Positions 1-9,331 of a stretch of 64,000 bases of DNA are shown here, piece after piece. Origin of the DNA: Thermosulfidibacter sp. (lineage in GTDB: Bacteria > Thermosulfidibacterota > Thermosulfidibacteria > Thermosulfidibacterales > Thermosulfidibacteraceae). A model generated the notes under the pieces. The model saw only the letters and a program-made list of their open reading frames with translations, was not told where the DNA came from and did not search any database. A program made the translations under genes and the position numbers. Positions within the stretch are counted from its first letter, which is position 1, and each line of letters begins with the position of its first letter. The stretch lies in contig JAGDVO010000010.1 in assembly GCA_023269715.1 (NCBI GenBank), positions 1-64,000 on the forward strand, given 5' to 3'.

Positions 1-6
1 TATAAT
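1..6 (+). promoter_or_regulatory. Putative -10 box of the Crp/Fnr-type gene
   Basis: The window opens with a perfect TATAAT hexamer 6 nt before the TTG start at 13. No Shine-Dalgarno lies between them, so transcription from this box would start at or next to the start codon (leaderless mRNA). The -35 region is outside the window, so this is a suggestion only; an in-frame start further upstream cannot be excluded. Confidence 0.35.
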
Positions 7-12
7 AAAAGT

Positions 13-696
13 TTGGATCAAAGAAAAGAAATAGAAAATGCTTTTAAAAATAATCTTTTTTTCTGCCATCTCGAGGACAAATACATAAGGATGCTATCTG
101 GTATTACAACAGTAAAAAGCTTTAAAAAGGGCGAAACAATAATCAAGGAAGGCGAAAAGGCAATGGGTTTATATATAGTTATAGAGGGAATTGTAAAAAT
201 CTATAAAATATCAAAGGATGGAAAGGAACATATAATACATATATTCGGTGAAGGAGAAATTTTCGCAGAAGTTTCCCTTGCAGAAAACCAAACATATCCA
301 GCATGGGCAGAAGCTCTAACAGACGTGAAAATAGGCTTCATACCAAGAGATCTTATCCTAGCCAACTTAAGAAAGGACCCTACGCTAGCACTAGCTATGA
401 TCGGTGTATGTATATTGAGATTGAAAAATCTAGTCCTCTCGATAGAAAACATAAAAATGAAAAACGCAAGAGAAAGGACACTCTTCTTCCTCTGGGAGAT
501 GACAGAAAAGGGCAAAAAATCAGAAGTAACGTTTTCCATAACACAGAATCAGTTGTCTCTACTTTTGGGAATAACTCCAGAAACGTTTTCAAGGATCATT
601 AAGAAACTCAAAGAAGAGAATATCATACTAAAAACATCAGGGAATAGAAAATTCATACTGGCAATAGACAAACTAAAAGAATCACTGAAAAGATGA
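13..696 (+). CDS. Crp/Fnr family transcriptional regulator
   Basis: 227-residue cytoplasmic transcription factor of the Crp/Fnr family. Residues about 20-140 read as a cyclic-nucleotide-binding-type beta barrel (repeated FKKGETIIKEGE and YIVIEGIVKIYK pattern). A dimerisation helix follows, then a C-terminal winged helix-turn-helix (about 175-215, with ITQNQLSLLLGITPETFSR as the recognition element). The four-Cys cluster of true Fnr is absent (only isolated Cys residues near 18 and 130), so an oxygen-sensing [4Fe-4S] role is not supported and the ligand is unknown. The start is TTG, with no ribosome binding site but a TATAAT 6 nt upstream; the true N-terminus could lie outside the window. The stop overlaps the next gene in ATGA, so the two are probably co-transcribed. 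The family call is secure; the target genes are unknown. Confidence 0.88.
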   Translation: MDQRKEIENAFKNNLFFCHLEDKYIRMLSGITTVKSFKKGETIIKEGEKAMGLYIVIEGIVKIYKISKDGKEHIIHIFGEGEIFAEVSLAENQTYPAWAEALTDVKIGFIPRDLILANLRKDPTLALAMIGVCILRLKNLVLSIENIKMKNARERTLFFLWEMTEKGKKSEVTFSITQNQLSLLLGITPETFSRIIKKLKEENIILKTSGNRKFILAIDKLKESLKR

Positions 697-1292
697 TAAA
701 TATAAAAGATACAATTTTAGTAGTTTCTCCCGAGGAAAAACTCGAAGATTTGGAAGAGCTCAAAAGTAAATATAAAATCCTATGGATAAAAAAAGGGGCC
801 TTCGGCTCAGGAGAACACGAAACTACGAGATCCTGCCTAGAGGTTATGTGTGAATTAGATTTCAAAAACAAAAATGTCCTAGATATAGGCTGTGGTACAG
901 GAATATTGGGGATCGCTTCTGTACTATTGGGAGCAAGAGAAGTGATAGCAATCGATATAGCAAAAGAGGCAATCGAAACGACTATGGTTAACATAAAAAT
1001 AAACGGAGTTGAAGATAAACTAAGGGTTTATCCGGTACCAATAGAAGCACTGAAGGAAAGCGGAAAATTTGATATAATACTCGCAAACATTTATGGCGAT
1101 GTAATCAAGAGGATAGTAACCCATATAGACAGTAGAACAGTCGATAGAGGTTTCGTGCTACTATCAGGAATAACTTACGACCAGAACTTCGAAATAATCC
1201 ACTCCTTCAAGAAATTGGGGTACCAGTTAATAAAAAACCTTTATTTGGAGGAATATACAACGGTCTTATTACAAAAACACACACCCTATTGA
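693..1292 (+). CDS. PrmA-like ribosomal protein L11 methyltransferase (short form)
   Basis: SAM-dependent methyltransferase of the PrmA family, which trimethylates ribosomal protein L11. The PrmA hallmark FGSGEHETT is at about residues 37-45, SAM motif I (DIGCGTGILGIAS) near 62-74, and the family's ANI motif (LANIYGDV) near 130. At 199 residues it is much shorter than E. coli PrmA (about 290) and lacks most of the N-terminal L11-recognition domain, keeping only the catalytic domain. It starts inside the stop of the Crp/Fnr-type gene (ATGA). Methyltransferase of PrmA type is secure; L11 as substrate is inferred, and the missing N-terminal domain leaves room for another substrate. Confidence 0.78.
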   Translation: MINIKDTILVVSPEEKLEDLEELKSKYKILWIKKGAFGSGEHETTRSCLEVMCELDFKNKNVLDIGCGTGILGIASVLLGAREVIAIDIAKEAIETTMVNIKINGVEDKLRVYPVPIEALKESGKFDIILANIYGDVIKRIVTHIDSRTVDRGFVLLSGITYDQNFEIIHSFKKLGYQLIKNLYLEEYTTVLLQKHTPY

Positions 1293-1318
1293 TTAACCCA
1301 TTGGCGGTTTGGTATATT
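1289..1318 (+). promoter_or_regulatory. Candidate promoter for carAB
   Basis: TTGATT at 1289-1294 and TATATT at 1313-1318 are separated by 18 nt. A start site about 7 nt downstream of the -10 would fall near 1325, just before the ATG at 1330, giving a nearly leaderless transcript. This would exclude the TTG at 1309 as a start. Recognised by eye from sigma-70 consensus. Confidence 0.4.
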
Positions 1319-1329
1319 TAGAAACCAGC

Positions 1330-2418
1330 ATGCAACGAAAGGCTATACTACTACTAAAAGATGGCACCTTTTTTGAAGGTTTCTCCTTCGGTTCAGAAGG
1401 AGAAGCTATTGGAGAAGTCGTTTTTAACACATCCATTACAGGTTACCAGGAAATCTTAACGGATCCTTCCTATAAAGGTCAGATTATTGTTATGACCTAT
1501 ACCGAAATTGGCAACTATGGTACAAATGAAGAAGATGTGGAATCTGAAAAACCTCAAGTCGAAGGCTTCGTCGTCAGAAACTACCAAGACTATCCAAGCA
1601 ACTGGCGATGCCAAAAAAGCCTAGATGAGTACTTAAAAGAACACAGAATAGTTGGAATAACTGGAATAGACACGAGAGCTCTTACAAAACATATAAGGAA
1701 TCACGGAAGCCAGATGGGTATAATATCAACTATAGACTTCGATCTTGAGAGCCTGATGAAAAAACTCAGAAACCATCCTGACATTTCGGAAATGGACTTA
1801 GTAAGCAAGGTTACGGTGAAAGAACCTATTGTATACTACCACGAAGAGGGTAGGCCCCTCTGTGTACTTTACGACTTTGGTGTAAAAAAAAGCATTCTTG
1901 AAAACCTTGTAAGAGTTGGATTTTCGGTGATAAGGGTTCCTGCAAATTATCCTGCAGAAAAAGCCCTAGAAATGGATCCAGACTGTATACTCCTGAGCAA
2001 CGGACCTGGTGACCCGAGGATATTGGACGATGTAGTAGAAAACATAGCAAAACTGATAGACAAAAAACCGATATTTGGTATATGCCTAGGACATCAGATA
2101 ATAGGAAGGATACTTGGTTGTGAAATATACAAGCTCAAATTCGGTCACCATGGTGGTAACCACCCGGTAAAGGACCTTAAAACGGGAATGATAATTATAA
2201 CCAGCCAAAACCACAACTACTGTGTAAAAATAGACAAACTAAAGGATACTTTAGAATTAACCTATCTAAACCTATATGACAAAACTGAAGAAGGCATGAA
2301 ACACAAAAGATACCCAATATATTCTGTACAATTTCATCCAGAAGCTGGACCAGGCCCAAACGATGCACTATTCATATTTGAGAGGTTTATGGAGATATGC
2401 CAAAAAGGAACGATATAA
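1330..2418 (+). CDS. carA: Carbamoyl-phosphate synthase small subunit (glutaminase)
   Basis: Glutamine amidotransferase subunit of carbamoyl-phosphate synthase: it hydrolyses glutamine and passes ammonia to CarB for pyrimidine and arginine synthesis. From the ATG at 1330 the protein has 362 residues, normal for the family. The N-terminal CarA domain is followed by a class I amidotransferase domain with nucleophile Cys252 (GICLGHQ) and His336/Glu338 ([10 protein letters not shown]). A TTG at 1309 would add 7 residues, but the ATG matches where the family usually begins and fits the upstream promoter. No clear Shine-Dalgarno precedes either start. The 3' end overlaps carB by 22 bp, so the two subunits are probably translationally coupled. 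Confidence 0.96.
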   Translation: MQRKAILLLKDGTFFEGFSFGSEGEAIGEVVFNTSITGYQEILTDPSYKGQIIVMTYTEIGNYGTNEEDVESEKPQVEGFVVRNYQDYPSNWRCQKSLDEYLKEHRIVGITGIDTRALTKHIRNHGSQMGIISTIDFDLESLMKKLRNHPDISEMDLVSKVTVKEPIVYYHEEGRPLCVLYDFGVKKSILENLVRVGFSVIRVPANYPAEKALEMDPDCILLSNGPGDPRILDDVVENIAKLIDKKPIFGICLGHQIIGRILGCEIYKLKFGHHGGNHPVKDLKTGMIIITSQNHNYCVKIDKLKDTLELTYLNLYDKTEEGMKHKRYPIYSVQFHPEAGPGPNDALFIFERFMEICQKGTI

Positions 2419-5400
2419 AAAAAATATTGATTATAGGTTCTGGCCCAATAATAATTGGACAGGCATGCGAATTTGACTATTCTGGTACACAAGCCTGTAA
2501 AGCCCTGAAACAAGAAGGATACGAAATAGTACTCGTAAACTCAAACCCTGCAACTATAATGACAGATCCTATGATGGCGGATAGGACCTACATTGAACCT
2601 CTCACAGTTGAAAGTCTCGCCAAAATAATAGAAAGGGAAAGACCAGATGCTCTACTACCAACACTAGGAGGGCAGACAGCACTTAATCTTACGGTAATGT
2701 TACATGAAGAAGGGGTTTTGGAAAAGTACTCTGTAGAGGTTATTGGAGCCAATATAGATGCTATAAAGAAAGCTGAGGACCGAGAATTATTCAAACAATC
2801 TATGATTAAGATAGGATTAGATGTACCCAGATCAAGAACTGTCCACTCTATGAAAGAAGGACTTGAAGCTATAAAATACGTAGGCTTTCCAGCAATTTTA
2901 AGACCTGCATTTACACTAGGTGGTACTGGTGGTGGCGTAGCGTACAACATAGAAGAGTTTAAAGAACTCTTAGAAAGAGGTCTCAAATTAAGTCCAATAA
3001 GTGAAGTTCTTATTGAGGAGAGCTTACTTGGCTGGAAGGAATTTGAGCTGGAGGTTATGAGAGATAAGAAAGATAACGTTATTATAATTTGTTCCATAGA
3101 AAACTTTGATCCTATGGGAGTACATACAGGAGATTCTATAACCGTAGCACCCGCGCAGACACTCACAGACGTAGAATACCAGATAATGAGAGATGCAGCT
3201 ATAAAAGCTATAAGAGAGATAGGAGTTGATACTGGTGGTAGCAATATCCAATTTGCAGTAAATCCGGAAAACGGTAGAATGGTAATAATAGAAATGAACC
3301 CAAGAGTATCTAGAAGCTCAGCTCTGGCATCAAAGGCGACTGGATTTCCGATAGCCAAAATAGCCGCAAAGCTGGCAGTTGGATATACACTCGATGAAAT
3401 TCCAAACGATATAACAAAATATACTCCAGCAAGCTTTGAACCTGTCTTGGATTACGTAGTTGTAAAAATTCCAAGGTTTACCTTTGAAAAGTTCCCAGAA
3501 GCCAATCCCATACTCACAACACAGATGAAATCTGTTGGCGAAGTTATGGCAATAGGAAGAACCTTTAAAGAGGCACTTGGGAAGGCGATAAGATCACTTG
3601 AAATAGGATCCTATGGTTTCGAAGAATTGCAAAACGCAACGGAAGAGGAAATAAGATGGAACCTAAGAAACCCAACATCTAAGAGGATATGGTACATAGG
3701 AGAGGCAATAAGAAGAGGGTATTCCATAGATGAGATATATGAACTATCGAAAATAGATAGATGGTTCCTAAAAAACATAGCCGATATCATAGATGTAGAG
3801 GAGAGGCTCAAAAAAGAACCACTCACAAAAGAACTTCTATTCGAGGCTAAGCAAAGCGGAATATCGGACGTAAGAATAGCCCAACTGACCAAAAAAACCG
3901 AAGAAGAAATAAGAGGAATAAGATACAAGTGGACCATAAAACCCACATATAAAATAGTAGATACATGTGCAGGCGAATTCGAAGCGTATACCCCCTACAT
4001 GTATTCAACTTACGAAAAACCCTTCGGAAGAATAAAAGAAGACAGATCTATTGAACACATAGTAGATGAAGACTTCCCACCTACAAGTAACAAGAACAAG
4101 GTAATAATACTTGGTAGTGGTCCAAATAGAATAGGTCAAGGTATTGAATTTGACTATTGCTGTGTACACTCAGTATTTGGGCTAAAAGAAATAGGATTTG
4201 AAACAATAATGATTAACTGTAATCCCGAAACTGTAAGTACTGACTATGATACAGCCGATAGGTTGTACTTTGAACCCTTAACATTGGAAGATGTTTTACA
4301 TGTAATAGAAAGGGAAAAACCAATTGGCATCATACTACAATTCGGTGGGCAAACACCACTAAAGCTAGCAAAAGCTTTAGAAGAATTGGGAGTAAGGATC
4401 CTCGGAACCAAAGCTACCGCCATAGATATAGCGGAAGATAGAGAAAAGTTTAAAGAACTAGTTGATAAACTTAACCTAATGCAACCGCCAAGTGGAACAG
4501 CTAGATCATTAGAAGAGGCGATAAGAGTAGCAGAGGAAATAGGATATCCAGTTCTTGTTAGACCATCGTATGTCCTTGGTGGAAGAGCAATGGAGATAGT
4601 CTACGATAGAAATAGTCTAGAAAGATACATAAAAGAGGCTGTAGAGGCTTCTGAAGACAGACCTGTACTAATCGATAGATTTCTAGAGGATGCTATTGAG
4701 GTAGATGTTGATGCTATATCGGATGGAAGAAACGTAGTTGTTGCTGGTATAATGGAGCATATAGAAGAGGCTGGAATTCACTCGGGAGATTCAGCCTGTT
4801 CTCTACCACCATGCTCCCTGGACGAGAAGACAATAAAAGAGATAAAAGATATCACTATGAAAATAGCAAAAGAGCTTGGTGTAGTTGGACTAATGAATGT
4901 TCAGTATGCAGTGAAAAATGGTCATGTTTACGTACTAGAAGTCAATCCGAGAGCTTCAAGAACAGTACCATTCGTCAGTAAAAGCATAGGTAAACCGCTT
5001 GCAATGCTAGCCTCAAAAATTATGGTTGGATATACCCTAGAAAATCTCAATTTTATAGAGGAAATAATACCACCTTATGTCTCGGTAAAGGAAGTAGTTT
5101 TCCCCTTCGACAAGTTCCCTGAAGTTGATGTAATTCTTGGACCAGAGATGAAATCAACGGGTGAGGTAATGGGCATAGATTTCGAGTTTGGTCATGCTTA
5201 TGGCAAGGCCCAAATCTCAGCAATGGGAAGAATCCCAAAAATAGGCGAAGGGAAGATATTCATAAGTGTAAAGGATAAGGATAAGATCCACATAGTTGAC
5301 ATAGCAAAAGAGTTGGTAGAACTTGGATTTGAAGTAATAGCCACGAGGGGTACAGCTCTATTCCTCAAAAATAAAGGAATAAACGTAGGTATAATAAATA

Positions 5401-5651
5401 AGCTACATGAGGGTAGACCAAATGTACTCGATCTCATCAAAAACGGTGAGATTTGCTATATAATAAATACCGTAGCTGATAAGAAATCACAAAAGGATTC
5501 CCTCTATATCAGAAGAGGAGCTATAAATTACAAAATACCCTATTCAACTACAATAGCAGGCGCAAAAGCTATGGTTGAAGCTATTAAAAGTGCTATGAAA
5601 AAACCTTTTAGTGTGATGACAATTCAGGAATACCACAGTCTGCTAAAGTAG
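2397..5651 (+). CDS. carB: Carbamoyl-phosphate synthase large subunit
   Basis: Large subunit (1084 residues, typical length) that makes carbamoyl phosphate from bicarbonate, ammonia and two ATP. Two homologous ATP-grasp halves are visible. The first begins with [18 protein letters not shown] and carries [10 protein letters not shown] and [18 protein letters not shown]. The second begins near residue 570 with [17 protein letters not shown] and carries [17 protein letters not shown]. The C-terminal 140 residues (from about 940) form the MGS-like allosteric domain. A GGAG lies about 7 nt before the ATG, inside the end of carA. Its stop is only 2 bp from the convergent rlpA stop. Confidence 0.97.
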   Translation: MPKRNDIKKILIIGSGPIIIGQACEFDYSGTQACKALKQEGYEIVLVNSNPATIMTDPMMADRTYIEPLTVESLAKIIERERPDALLPTLGGQTALNLTVMLHEEGVLEKYSVEVIGANIDAIKKAEDRELFKQSMIKIGLDVPRSRTVHSMKEGLEAIKYVGFPAILRPAFTLGGTGGGVAYNIEEFKELLERGLKLSPISEVLIEESLLGWKEFELEVMRDKKDNVIIICSIENFDPMGVHTGDSITVAPAQTLTDVEYQIMRDAAIKAIREIGVDTGGSNIQFAVNPENGRMVIIEMNPRVSRSSALASKATGFPIAKIAAKLAVGYTLDEIPNDITKYTPASFEPVLDYVVVKIPRFTFEKFPEANPILTTQMKSVGEVMAIGRTFKEALGKAIRSLEIGSYGFEELQNATEEEIRWNLRNPTSKRIWYIGEAIRRGYSIDEIYELSKIDRWFLKNIADIIDVEERLKKEPLTKELLFEAKQSGISDVRIAQLTKKTEEEIRGIRYKWTIKPTYKIVDTCAGEFEAYTPYMYSTYEKPFGRIKEDRSIEHIVDEDFPPTSNKNKVIILGSGPNRIGQGIEFDYCCVHSVFGLKEIGFETIMINCNPETVSTDYDTADRLYFEPLTLEDVLHVIEREKPIGIILQFGGQTPLKLAKALEELGVRILGTKATAIDIAEDREKFKELVDKLNLMQPPSGTARSLEEAIRVAEEIGYPVLVRPSYVLGGRAMEIVYDRNSLERYIKEAVEASEDRPVLIDRFLEDAIEVDVDAISDGRNVVVAGIMEHIEEAGIHSGDSACSLPPCSLDEKTIKEIKDITMKIAKELGVVGLMNVQYAVKNGHVYVLEVNPRASRTVPFVSKSIGKPLAMLASKIMVGYTLENLNFIEEIIPPYVSVKEVVFPFDKFPEVDVILGPEMKSTGEVMGIDFEFGHAYGKAQISAMGRIPKIGEGKIFISVKDKDKIHIVDIAKELVELGFEVIATRGTALFLKNKGINVGIINKLHEGRPNVLDLIKNGEICYIINTVADKKSQKDSLYIRRGAINYKIPYSTTIAGAKAMVEAIKSAMKKPFSVMTIQEYHSLLK

Positions 5652-5653
5652 CA

Positions 5654-6328
5654 TTACCTATAATCTCTTACTAATCCTCTAGTACCCGCAATACCCTCCA
5701 CATCAACCGAAAATCCTCTAGCTTCAGCTTCCTTGGTAAAGGGACCTATCAGAACTCTATAAAAGATTCTATTATCAACAACAACCGCTATAACCTCTCC
5801 ATCCTTTCCAAAAGTCATCTTGATAAGATCCCTTAGATTATAAGCTCGATTTTTATCCAGAAAAGCACCAACCTGAACATAATAACCGTAGAAAGTTCTA
5901 TTTAAATTACCCTTGGGCTTAGCCTCAAAACCTATAACTCTTATCTCAACAGGAACAATCCCATCTTCAAGCATATCTATTCTTTTAGCAGCAAGATAGG
6001 AAAGATCTATTATCCTTCCTGCTATAAAAGGTCCCCTATCGTTTATCCTAACCACCACTTTTTTATCATTTTTTAGATTAGTGACCTCTACCAAACTCCC
6101 AAAAGGCAGTCTCCTATGGGCAGCAGTATAATCGAACATATTAAAGGGTTCACCACTTGCTGTTGGTTTGCCATGCTCCTCAATACCATACCAGGAAGCT
6201 AATCCCTTCTCCCTATAACCCGCTCTGAACCTTTCCGTCTCCCTAATCCCAAATAGACTACAACCTACTTCTATAAATAAAACAATGACAACAAAAAACT
6301 CCAAAAACCTAAGCTTCACAAGCCCCAT
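5654..6328 (-). CDS. rlpA: RlpA-like septal ring lytic transglycosylase / SPOR protein
   Basis: Exported, probably lipid-anchored protein of the RlpA family, whose members cleave peptidoglycan strands lacking stem peptides at the division site. The N-terminus is a hydrophobic segment ending in a Cys (EVGCS near residue 23; the -3 residue is unusual for a lipobox). A double-psi beta-barrel domain (about 38-130) follows, with GLASWYG, RRLPFGSLVEVTN and the catalytic-Asp motif INDRGPF. The C-terminal third has a SPOR-type fold (YYVQVGAFLDKNRAY), which binds denuded glycan. Length 224. It is downstream of the dead cytochrome gene, separated by a likely terminator, and converges on carB. The family call is secure; enzymatic activity is inferred. 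Confidence 0.9.
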   Translation of the reverse strand: MGLVKLRFLEFFVVIVLFIEVGCSLFGIRETERFRAGYREKGLASWYGIEEHGKPTASGEPFNMFDYTAAHRRLPFGSLVEVTNLKNDKKVVVRINDRGPFIAGRIIDLSYLAAKRIDMLEDGIVPVEIRVIGFEAKPKGNLNRTFYGYYVQVGAFLDKNRAYNLRDLIKMTFGKDGEVIAVVVDNRIFYRVLIGPFTKEAEARGFSVDVEGIAGTRGLVRDYR

Positions 6329-6358
6329 AATAAAATATTAACAACAATTATTTAAAAT

Positions 6359-6384
6359 AAAAAACTCCCTCTAGCTAGGAGAGG
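6359..6384 (-). terminator. Weak intrinsic terminator after the cytochrome pseudogene
   Basis: On the minus strand a 5-bp stem (CCTCT at 6384-6380 with AGAGG at 6372-6368, 7-nt loop; an offset pairing of similar strength is possible) is followed after three bases by six T residues (6364-6359). It lies directly after the TAA at 6387-6385. Modest stem, so termination efficiency is uncertain. Confidence 0.5.
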
Positions 6385-6837
6385 TTAGATGCTAAATGGA
6401 TAGAAAATATGGCAACTGGAACAGTTAATTCCACTTCTCAAATGATCAATGTTACTCCAAAAAGCCAACCTTAGAATTTTCGTGACAGTTGAAGTACATC
6501 TTGCTTTTTAGATCCGCTGAGACTTTTTACTACTAAAAGCACAACAAAACCACCAATTTTTTACCACCACCTTTTGCCATATGTTCGCTTCCAACTCCAT
6601 GACAATACCCGAATCCTTGAATGCTAGTAGGTGAACCAGAAACATTAGCCTTACCATGAATAGTTTTTTGACTCCATCAGCCTTATCGGCATGACAGAGT
6701 ATACAGGAATCCTGACCAACATGAGTCTTACCACTAAAAATAGCCTTCTCATCCTTAACCCCAGTAAAACCACTATAGACCAAACCCAATGAAACCAGAA
6801 ACACCAAAACCGAACCAACAAGATAGAACCTTCTCAT
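6385..6837 (-). pseudogene. Degraded DmsE/NrfB-like multihaem cytochrome c gene
   Basis: Remnant of an exported multihaem c-type cytochrome. The 5' end is intact: Shine-Dalgarno (AGAAGG), ATG at 6837, a signal peptide and a first haem site CILCH (6705-6691). A lost base in an A-run (now A6, 6669-6664) shifts the frame. Restoring it gives VKKTIHGKANVSGSP, then a haem-2 region reading FGYCHGVGSEH, where the first Cys (TGC) is now TTC. Three consecutive stops (TAG TAG TAA, 6535-6527) follow, then KSKMYFNCHEN, where the haem-3 first Cys is now TAC. Another frame gives a W..S..H motif and an intact haem site CSSCH (6423-6409), ending at 6385. The order of motifs matches DmsE-type cytochromes. At least two frameshifts, in-frame stops and two lost haem Cys make this a true pseudogene; as it stands only a 109-residue product (6508-6837) could be made. 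Confidence 0.85.
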
Positions 6838-6894
6838 ATAGCACCTTCTGTATCATTATCACATAATGTTGCTTATTAGAATTTTCTCTTTCGT

Positions 6895-6900
6895 ATTATA
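6895..6900 (-). promoter_or_regulatory. Relict -10 box of the cytochrome pseudogene
   Basis: The minus strand reads TATAAT at 6900-6895, 57 nt before the pseudogene ATG, and a good ribosome binding site is still present. No convincing -35 hexamer is seen. The transcription signals appear to have decayed less than the coding sequence. Confidence 0.35.
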
Positions 6901-6910
6901 CAACTTAGTA

Positions 6911-6936
6911 TTGACATAAAAGCTATTCTTCATAAT
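6911..6936 (+). promoter_or_regulatory. Candidate promoter for the Mut7-C/folE2 pair
   Basis: A perfect TTGACA at 6911-6916 is followed by CATAAT at 6931-6936 (spacer only 14 nt; a 17-nt spacer would give the poorer AATAGA). It lies 30 nt upstream of the ATG at 6967, which has its own GGAGAG ribosome binding site at 6956-6961. Confidence 0.35.
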
Positions 6937-6966
6937 AGACCTATCATAAACCCCTGGAGAGTATAA

Positions 6967-7449
6967 ATGACACTCTCAGGAAACTCTAGGTCCAAAGAAC
7001 CAAGATTCATTTTGGATTCAATGCTAGGAAAACTAGCAAGATTCTTAAGAATAATGGGGTACGATTCCCTTTACTTTAAAGATGCTGAGGATAGCTTTTT
7101 GATATACATAGCCTTGGAAGAAGGAGATAGAATCTTACTTACAAAGGATGTGAAGCTTATAGAAGAGGCAAATAGATTGAAAATAAAAGCTAAACTGATA
7201 AGATCCAATCATGTTGAAGAACAGTTGAAAGAACTCGAAGAATTAATAAGCTTCAGAATGGGTAATTCTAGATGCCCGATCTGTAACGGTTACCTATACA
7301 GGGTTGAAAAAGAAGAAATACAAGGTGAAATACCAGACTTTGTATGGTATACTAACAACGAATTCTATAGATGCACAAATTGTAAAAAAATTTACTGGAA
7401 AGGTAGTCACATCCCGAAACTAAAAGAAAGGATAGAGGGAATAGAATGA
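6967..7449 (+). CDS. Mut7-C family PIN-like RNase domain protein with zinc ribbon
   Basis: 160-residue protein of the Mut7-C (DUF82) family, a PIN-fold putative RNase domain joined to a zinc ribbon. The start of the PIN-like domain is clear: FILDSMLGKLARFLRIMGYDS, with conserved Asp near residue 19. ILLTKDVKLIEEA near 60 provides further acidic positions. The C-terminal part (about 100-145) has two Cys pairs (CPIC and CTNC) forming the ribbon. A good ribosome binding site (GGAGAG) precedes the ATG. The stop overlaps folE2 in ATGA. The biochemical function is not established for most members; RNA cleavage is inferred from the fold. Confidence 0.82.
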   Translation: MTLSGNSRSKEPRFILDSMLGKLARFLRIMGYDSLYFKDAEDSFLIYIALEEGDRILLTKDVKLIEEANRLKIKAKLIRSNHVEEQLKELEELISFRMGNSRCPICNGYLYRVEKEEIQGEIPDFVWYTNNEFYRCTNCKKIYWKGSHIPKLKERIEGIE

Positions 7450-8222
7450 AAGATGTCCAGAACGAAAGAGACGAGAGAAACGTAACATTAGACAGGGTTG
7501 GAATAAAGGGATTAAAATATCCAATAACAGTTCTCGATAGAAACTTCAAAGAACAACCCACAGTTGCAACTATCAACATGATGGTGGAATTACCAAAAGA
7601 ATATCGCGGAACCCATATGAGTAGGTTTATAGAAATAATAAACAGATATAGATGGAGAATACACATAAACAACATAAAAGATATCCTAAAAAGTATGCTA
7701 GAAAAACTACCGTCTCACTCCGCCTATATAGAAGTTGAATTCCCCTACTTTATCAAAAAGAGCGCTCCTATCAGTAAAGAGGAATCCCTAATGTGCTACG
7801 AGGTAAAAGTAATAGCAACCCTGAGAGAAAAGGAAGAAAGATTCGATAGAGTCCTTATAGTAAAAGTACCCATTATGACATTATGCCCCTGTTCCAAAGA
7901 GATAAGTGAAAAATCAGCACACAACCAAAGAGCCTTTGTAACGGTAGAAGCAGAGTTAAACGATATGGTGTGGATAGAGGAGATAATCGAAATTATAGAA
8001 AGTAAGGCAAGTTCAAGTCTCTACTCCTTATTAAAAAGAGAGGATGAAAAATTTGTAACGGAATGGGCGTACGAACACCCAACATTTGTAGAGGATGTGG
8101 CAAGAGAGGTATATCTCGCCCTGAAAGAAGATAGAAGGATAAAAAACTTCAAAGTGGAGGTAGAATCGCTAGAAAGTATCCACAACCACAACGCCTATGC
8201 TATGGTAAGTTCTAAAAGGTAA
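7446..8222 (+). CDS. folE2: GTP cyclohydrolase FolE2 (type IB)
   Basis: 258-residue GTP cyclohydrolase of the metal-promiscuous IB type, which converts GTP to 7,8-dihydroneopterin triphosphate, the first step of folate (and sometimes queuosine) synthesis. Family signatures are VGIKGLKYPITVLDR near the N-terminus, the metal-binding Cys in LCPCSKEIS (about residue 155) and HNQRAFVTVEAEL, with a closing ESIHNHNAYA. It overlaps the Mut7-C gene by 4 bp. The dihydropteroate synthase folP is encoded about 8 kb away on the other strand, so part of the folate route is in this window. Confidence 0.93.
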   Translation: MKDVQNERDERNVTLDRVGIKGLKYPITVLDRNFKEQPTVATINMMVELPKEYRGTHMSRFIEIINRYRWRIHINNIKDILKSMLEKLPSHSAYIEVEFPYFIKKSAPISKEESLMCYEVKVIATLREKEERFDRVLIVKVPIMTLCPCSKEISEKSAHNQRAFVTVEAELNDMVWIEEIIEIIESKASSSLYSLLKREDEKFVTEWAYEHPTFVEDVAREVYLALKEDRRIKNFKVEVESLESIHNHNAYAMVSSKR

Positions 8223-8235
8223 ATAAAAACCTATA

Positions 8236-9231
8236 CTACTCTAAAGCCATCTTACATAGCTCTATCAGCATAAGTGGCTTTTTACCTAAATCAAGCACTA
8301 TACCCTCAAGAGTACTCTTACACATGGGACAGTTGAAAATAACCCAGGAAGTATCGAATTTAAACATATCTTCCTTCTGCTTGTCTCTATAGTAAGCCAC
8401 CTTATCCTGCTCCTTAGAAAGGACAAAACTCGCACCGCAACAAAGCGCTCTATCCCTATCGTAATACCTATTAACCCTCCTCACACCTATCAGTTCAAAG
8501 ACCTCATCCACAACCTTATCTATATGTGGACTCAAACGGTTCGAACACGGCCTCTGATATATAACATCGATATCCAGCTTTTTGGGAGAGTTAGCCTTAA
8601 GAAAATCCCTTAGATATTCGAATAGATGAACATACCTAAAGGGAACTTCTACGCCATAAGCTCTAAGCAGAGAATTATAAAAACCATAACACTCATCATG
8701 AAAGAAAACAAAAATCTCTGCCTCCAACTTTTTCATGTTTTCTATTATAACCGGAATCCTCTCCTTTATCACAGAAATCATGCCGTAATGCAGATAAACC
8801 ACATTACAGAAAAGATGCCTACCCCTTACAACCTCAAATCCATCAAAAAATCCCTTATATACAAGATCTTTCAAATGTGGGAATAAACATATGTGAACAA
8901 ATTTACCACCTACGCTCTTTGGAACGAATTCACCCTCCGGTTCATAACGCTTTATAAGCTCTTCCCTAACACTATCTGAGACCTTCCTGACATCGAATTT
9001 TTCCTGGAGTTCAACTATCCTGTAAAACATATGATTATCATAAGGACAGTTTTCCTCACACCCATAACAGTTCGTACAGTCATCAAGAACACTACTATAC
9101 TCACCATTTGCAAGCTTCTTTATCTCCTCTTTAATCCTAGCATCATTATAGTTTAGATGTATACACTTTTTCAAACAACTCATGCTTTCACAGGCTAAAC
9201 ATTTTTCAGGATCAAAGCTTAACTGAAGCAT
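8236..9231 (-). CDS. Iron-sulfur protein with ferredoxin and CCG (HdrD/GlpC-like) domains
   Basis: 331-residue cytoplasmic redox protein. The N-terminal 70 residues carry two ferredoxin-like Cys clusters (CLACESMSCLKKC and CTNCYGCEENCPY). The C-terminal half carries CCG-domain features: RPCSN near 228, ALCCGASFVLS near 270 and NCPMCKSTL near 305. This layout is shared by HdrD, GlpC and LutA-type electron-transfer subunits. No flavin or membrane partner is adjacent. A strong ribosome binding site (AAGGAGG) precedes the ATG. The substrate is unknown: quinone-linked oxidation of an organic acid or disulfide reduction are both possible. The stop is 13 bp from the convergent folE2 stop. Confidence 0.75.
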   Translation of the reverse strand: MLQLSFDPEKCLACESMSCLKKCIHLNYNDARIKEEIKKLANGEYSSVLDDCTNCYGCEENCPYDNHMFYRIVELQEKFDVRKVSDSVREELIKRYEPEGEFVPKSVGGKFVHICLFPHLKDLVYKGFFDGFEVVRGRHLFCNVVYLHYGMISVIKERIPVIIENMKKLEAEIFVFFHDECYGFYNSLLRAYGVEVPFRYVHLFEYLRDFLKANSPKKLDIDVIYQRPCSNRLSPHIDKVVDEVFELIGVRRVNRYYDRDRALCCGASFVLSKEQDKVAYYRDKQKEDMFKFDTSWVIFNCPMCKSTLEGIVLDLGKKPLMLIELCKMALE

Positions 9232-9331
9232 GTTAACCTCCTTGACTTTTCACAAAAGATGTTTTATTTTACTACCAACTAACTTATTCTAACTCATTTT
9301 AAAAAAAATAAAAACAAAAGCAAGGGGAGAA

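Noticed and set aside
1309-1329. TTG start for carA seven codons upstream of the chosen ATG
   Set aside because: It would lie upstream of the predicted transcription start, has no ribosome binding site, and adds residues the family does not have.
2588-3358. Long antisense reading frame within carB
   Set aside because: A shadow of strongly biased coding sequence on the other strand; its translation is Ser/Ile-rich with no family motif and no ribosome binding site.
6664-6669. Sequencing error in the A/T run as the sole cause of the cytochrome frameshift
   Set aside because: An error could explain one shift, but not the three in-frame stops, the second frame change and the two substituted haem Cys codons.
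6508-6837. A genuine 109-residue monohaem cytochrome
   Set aside because: After CILCH the reading frame loses all resemblance to cytochromes while the other frames continue with haem motifs, so this is the 5' part of a broken gene.
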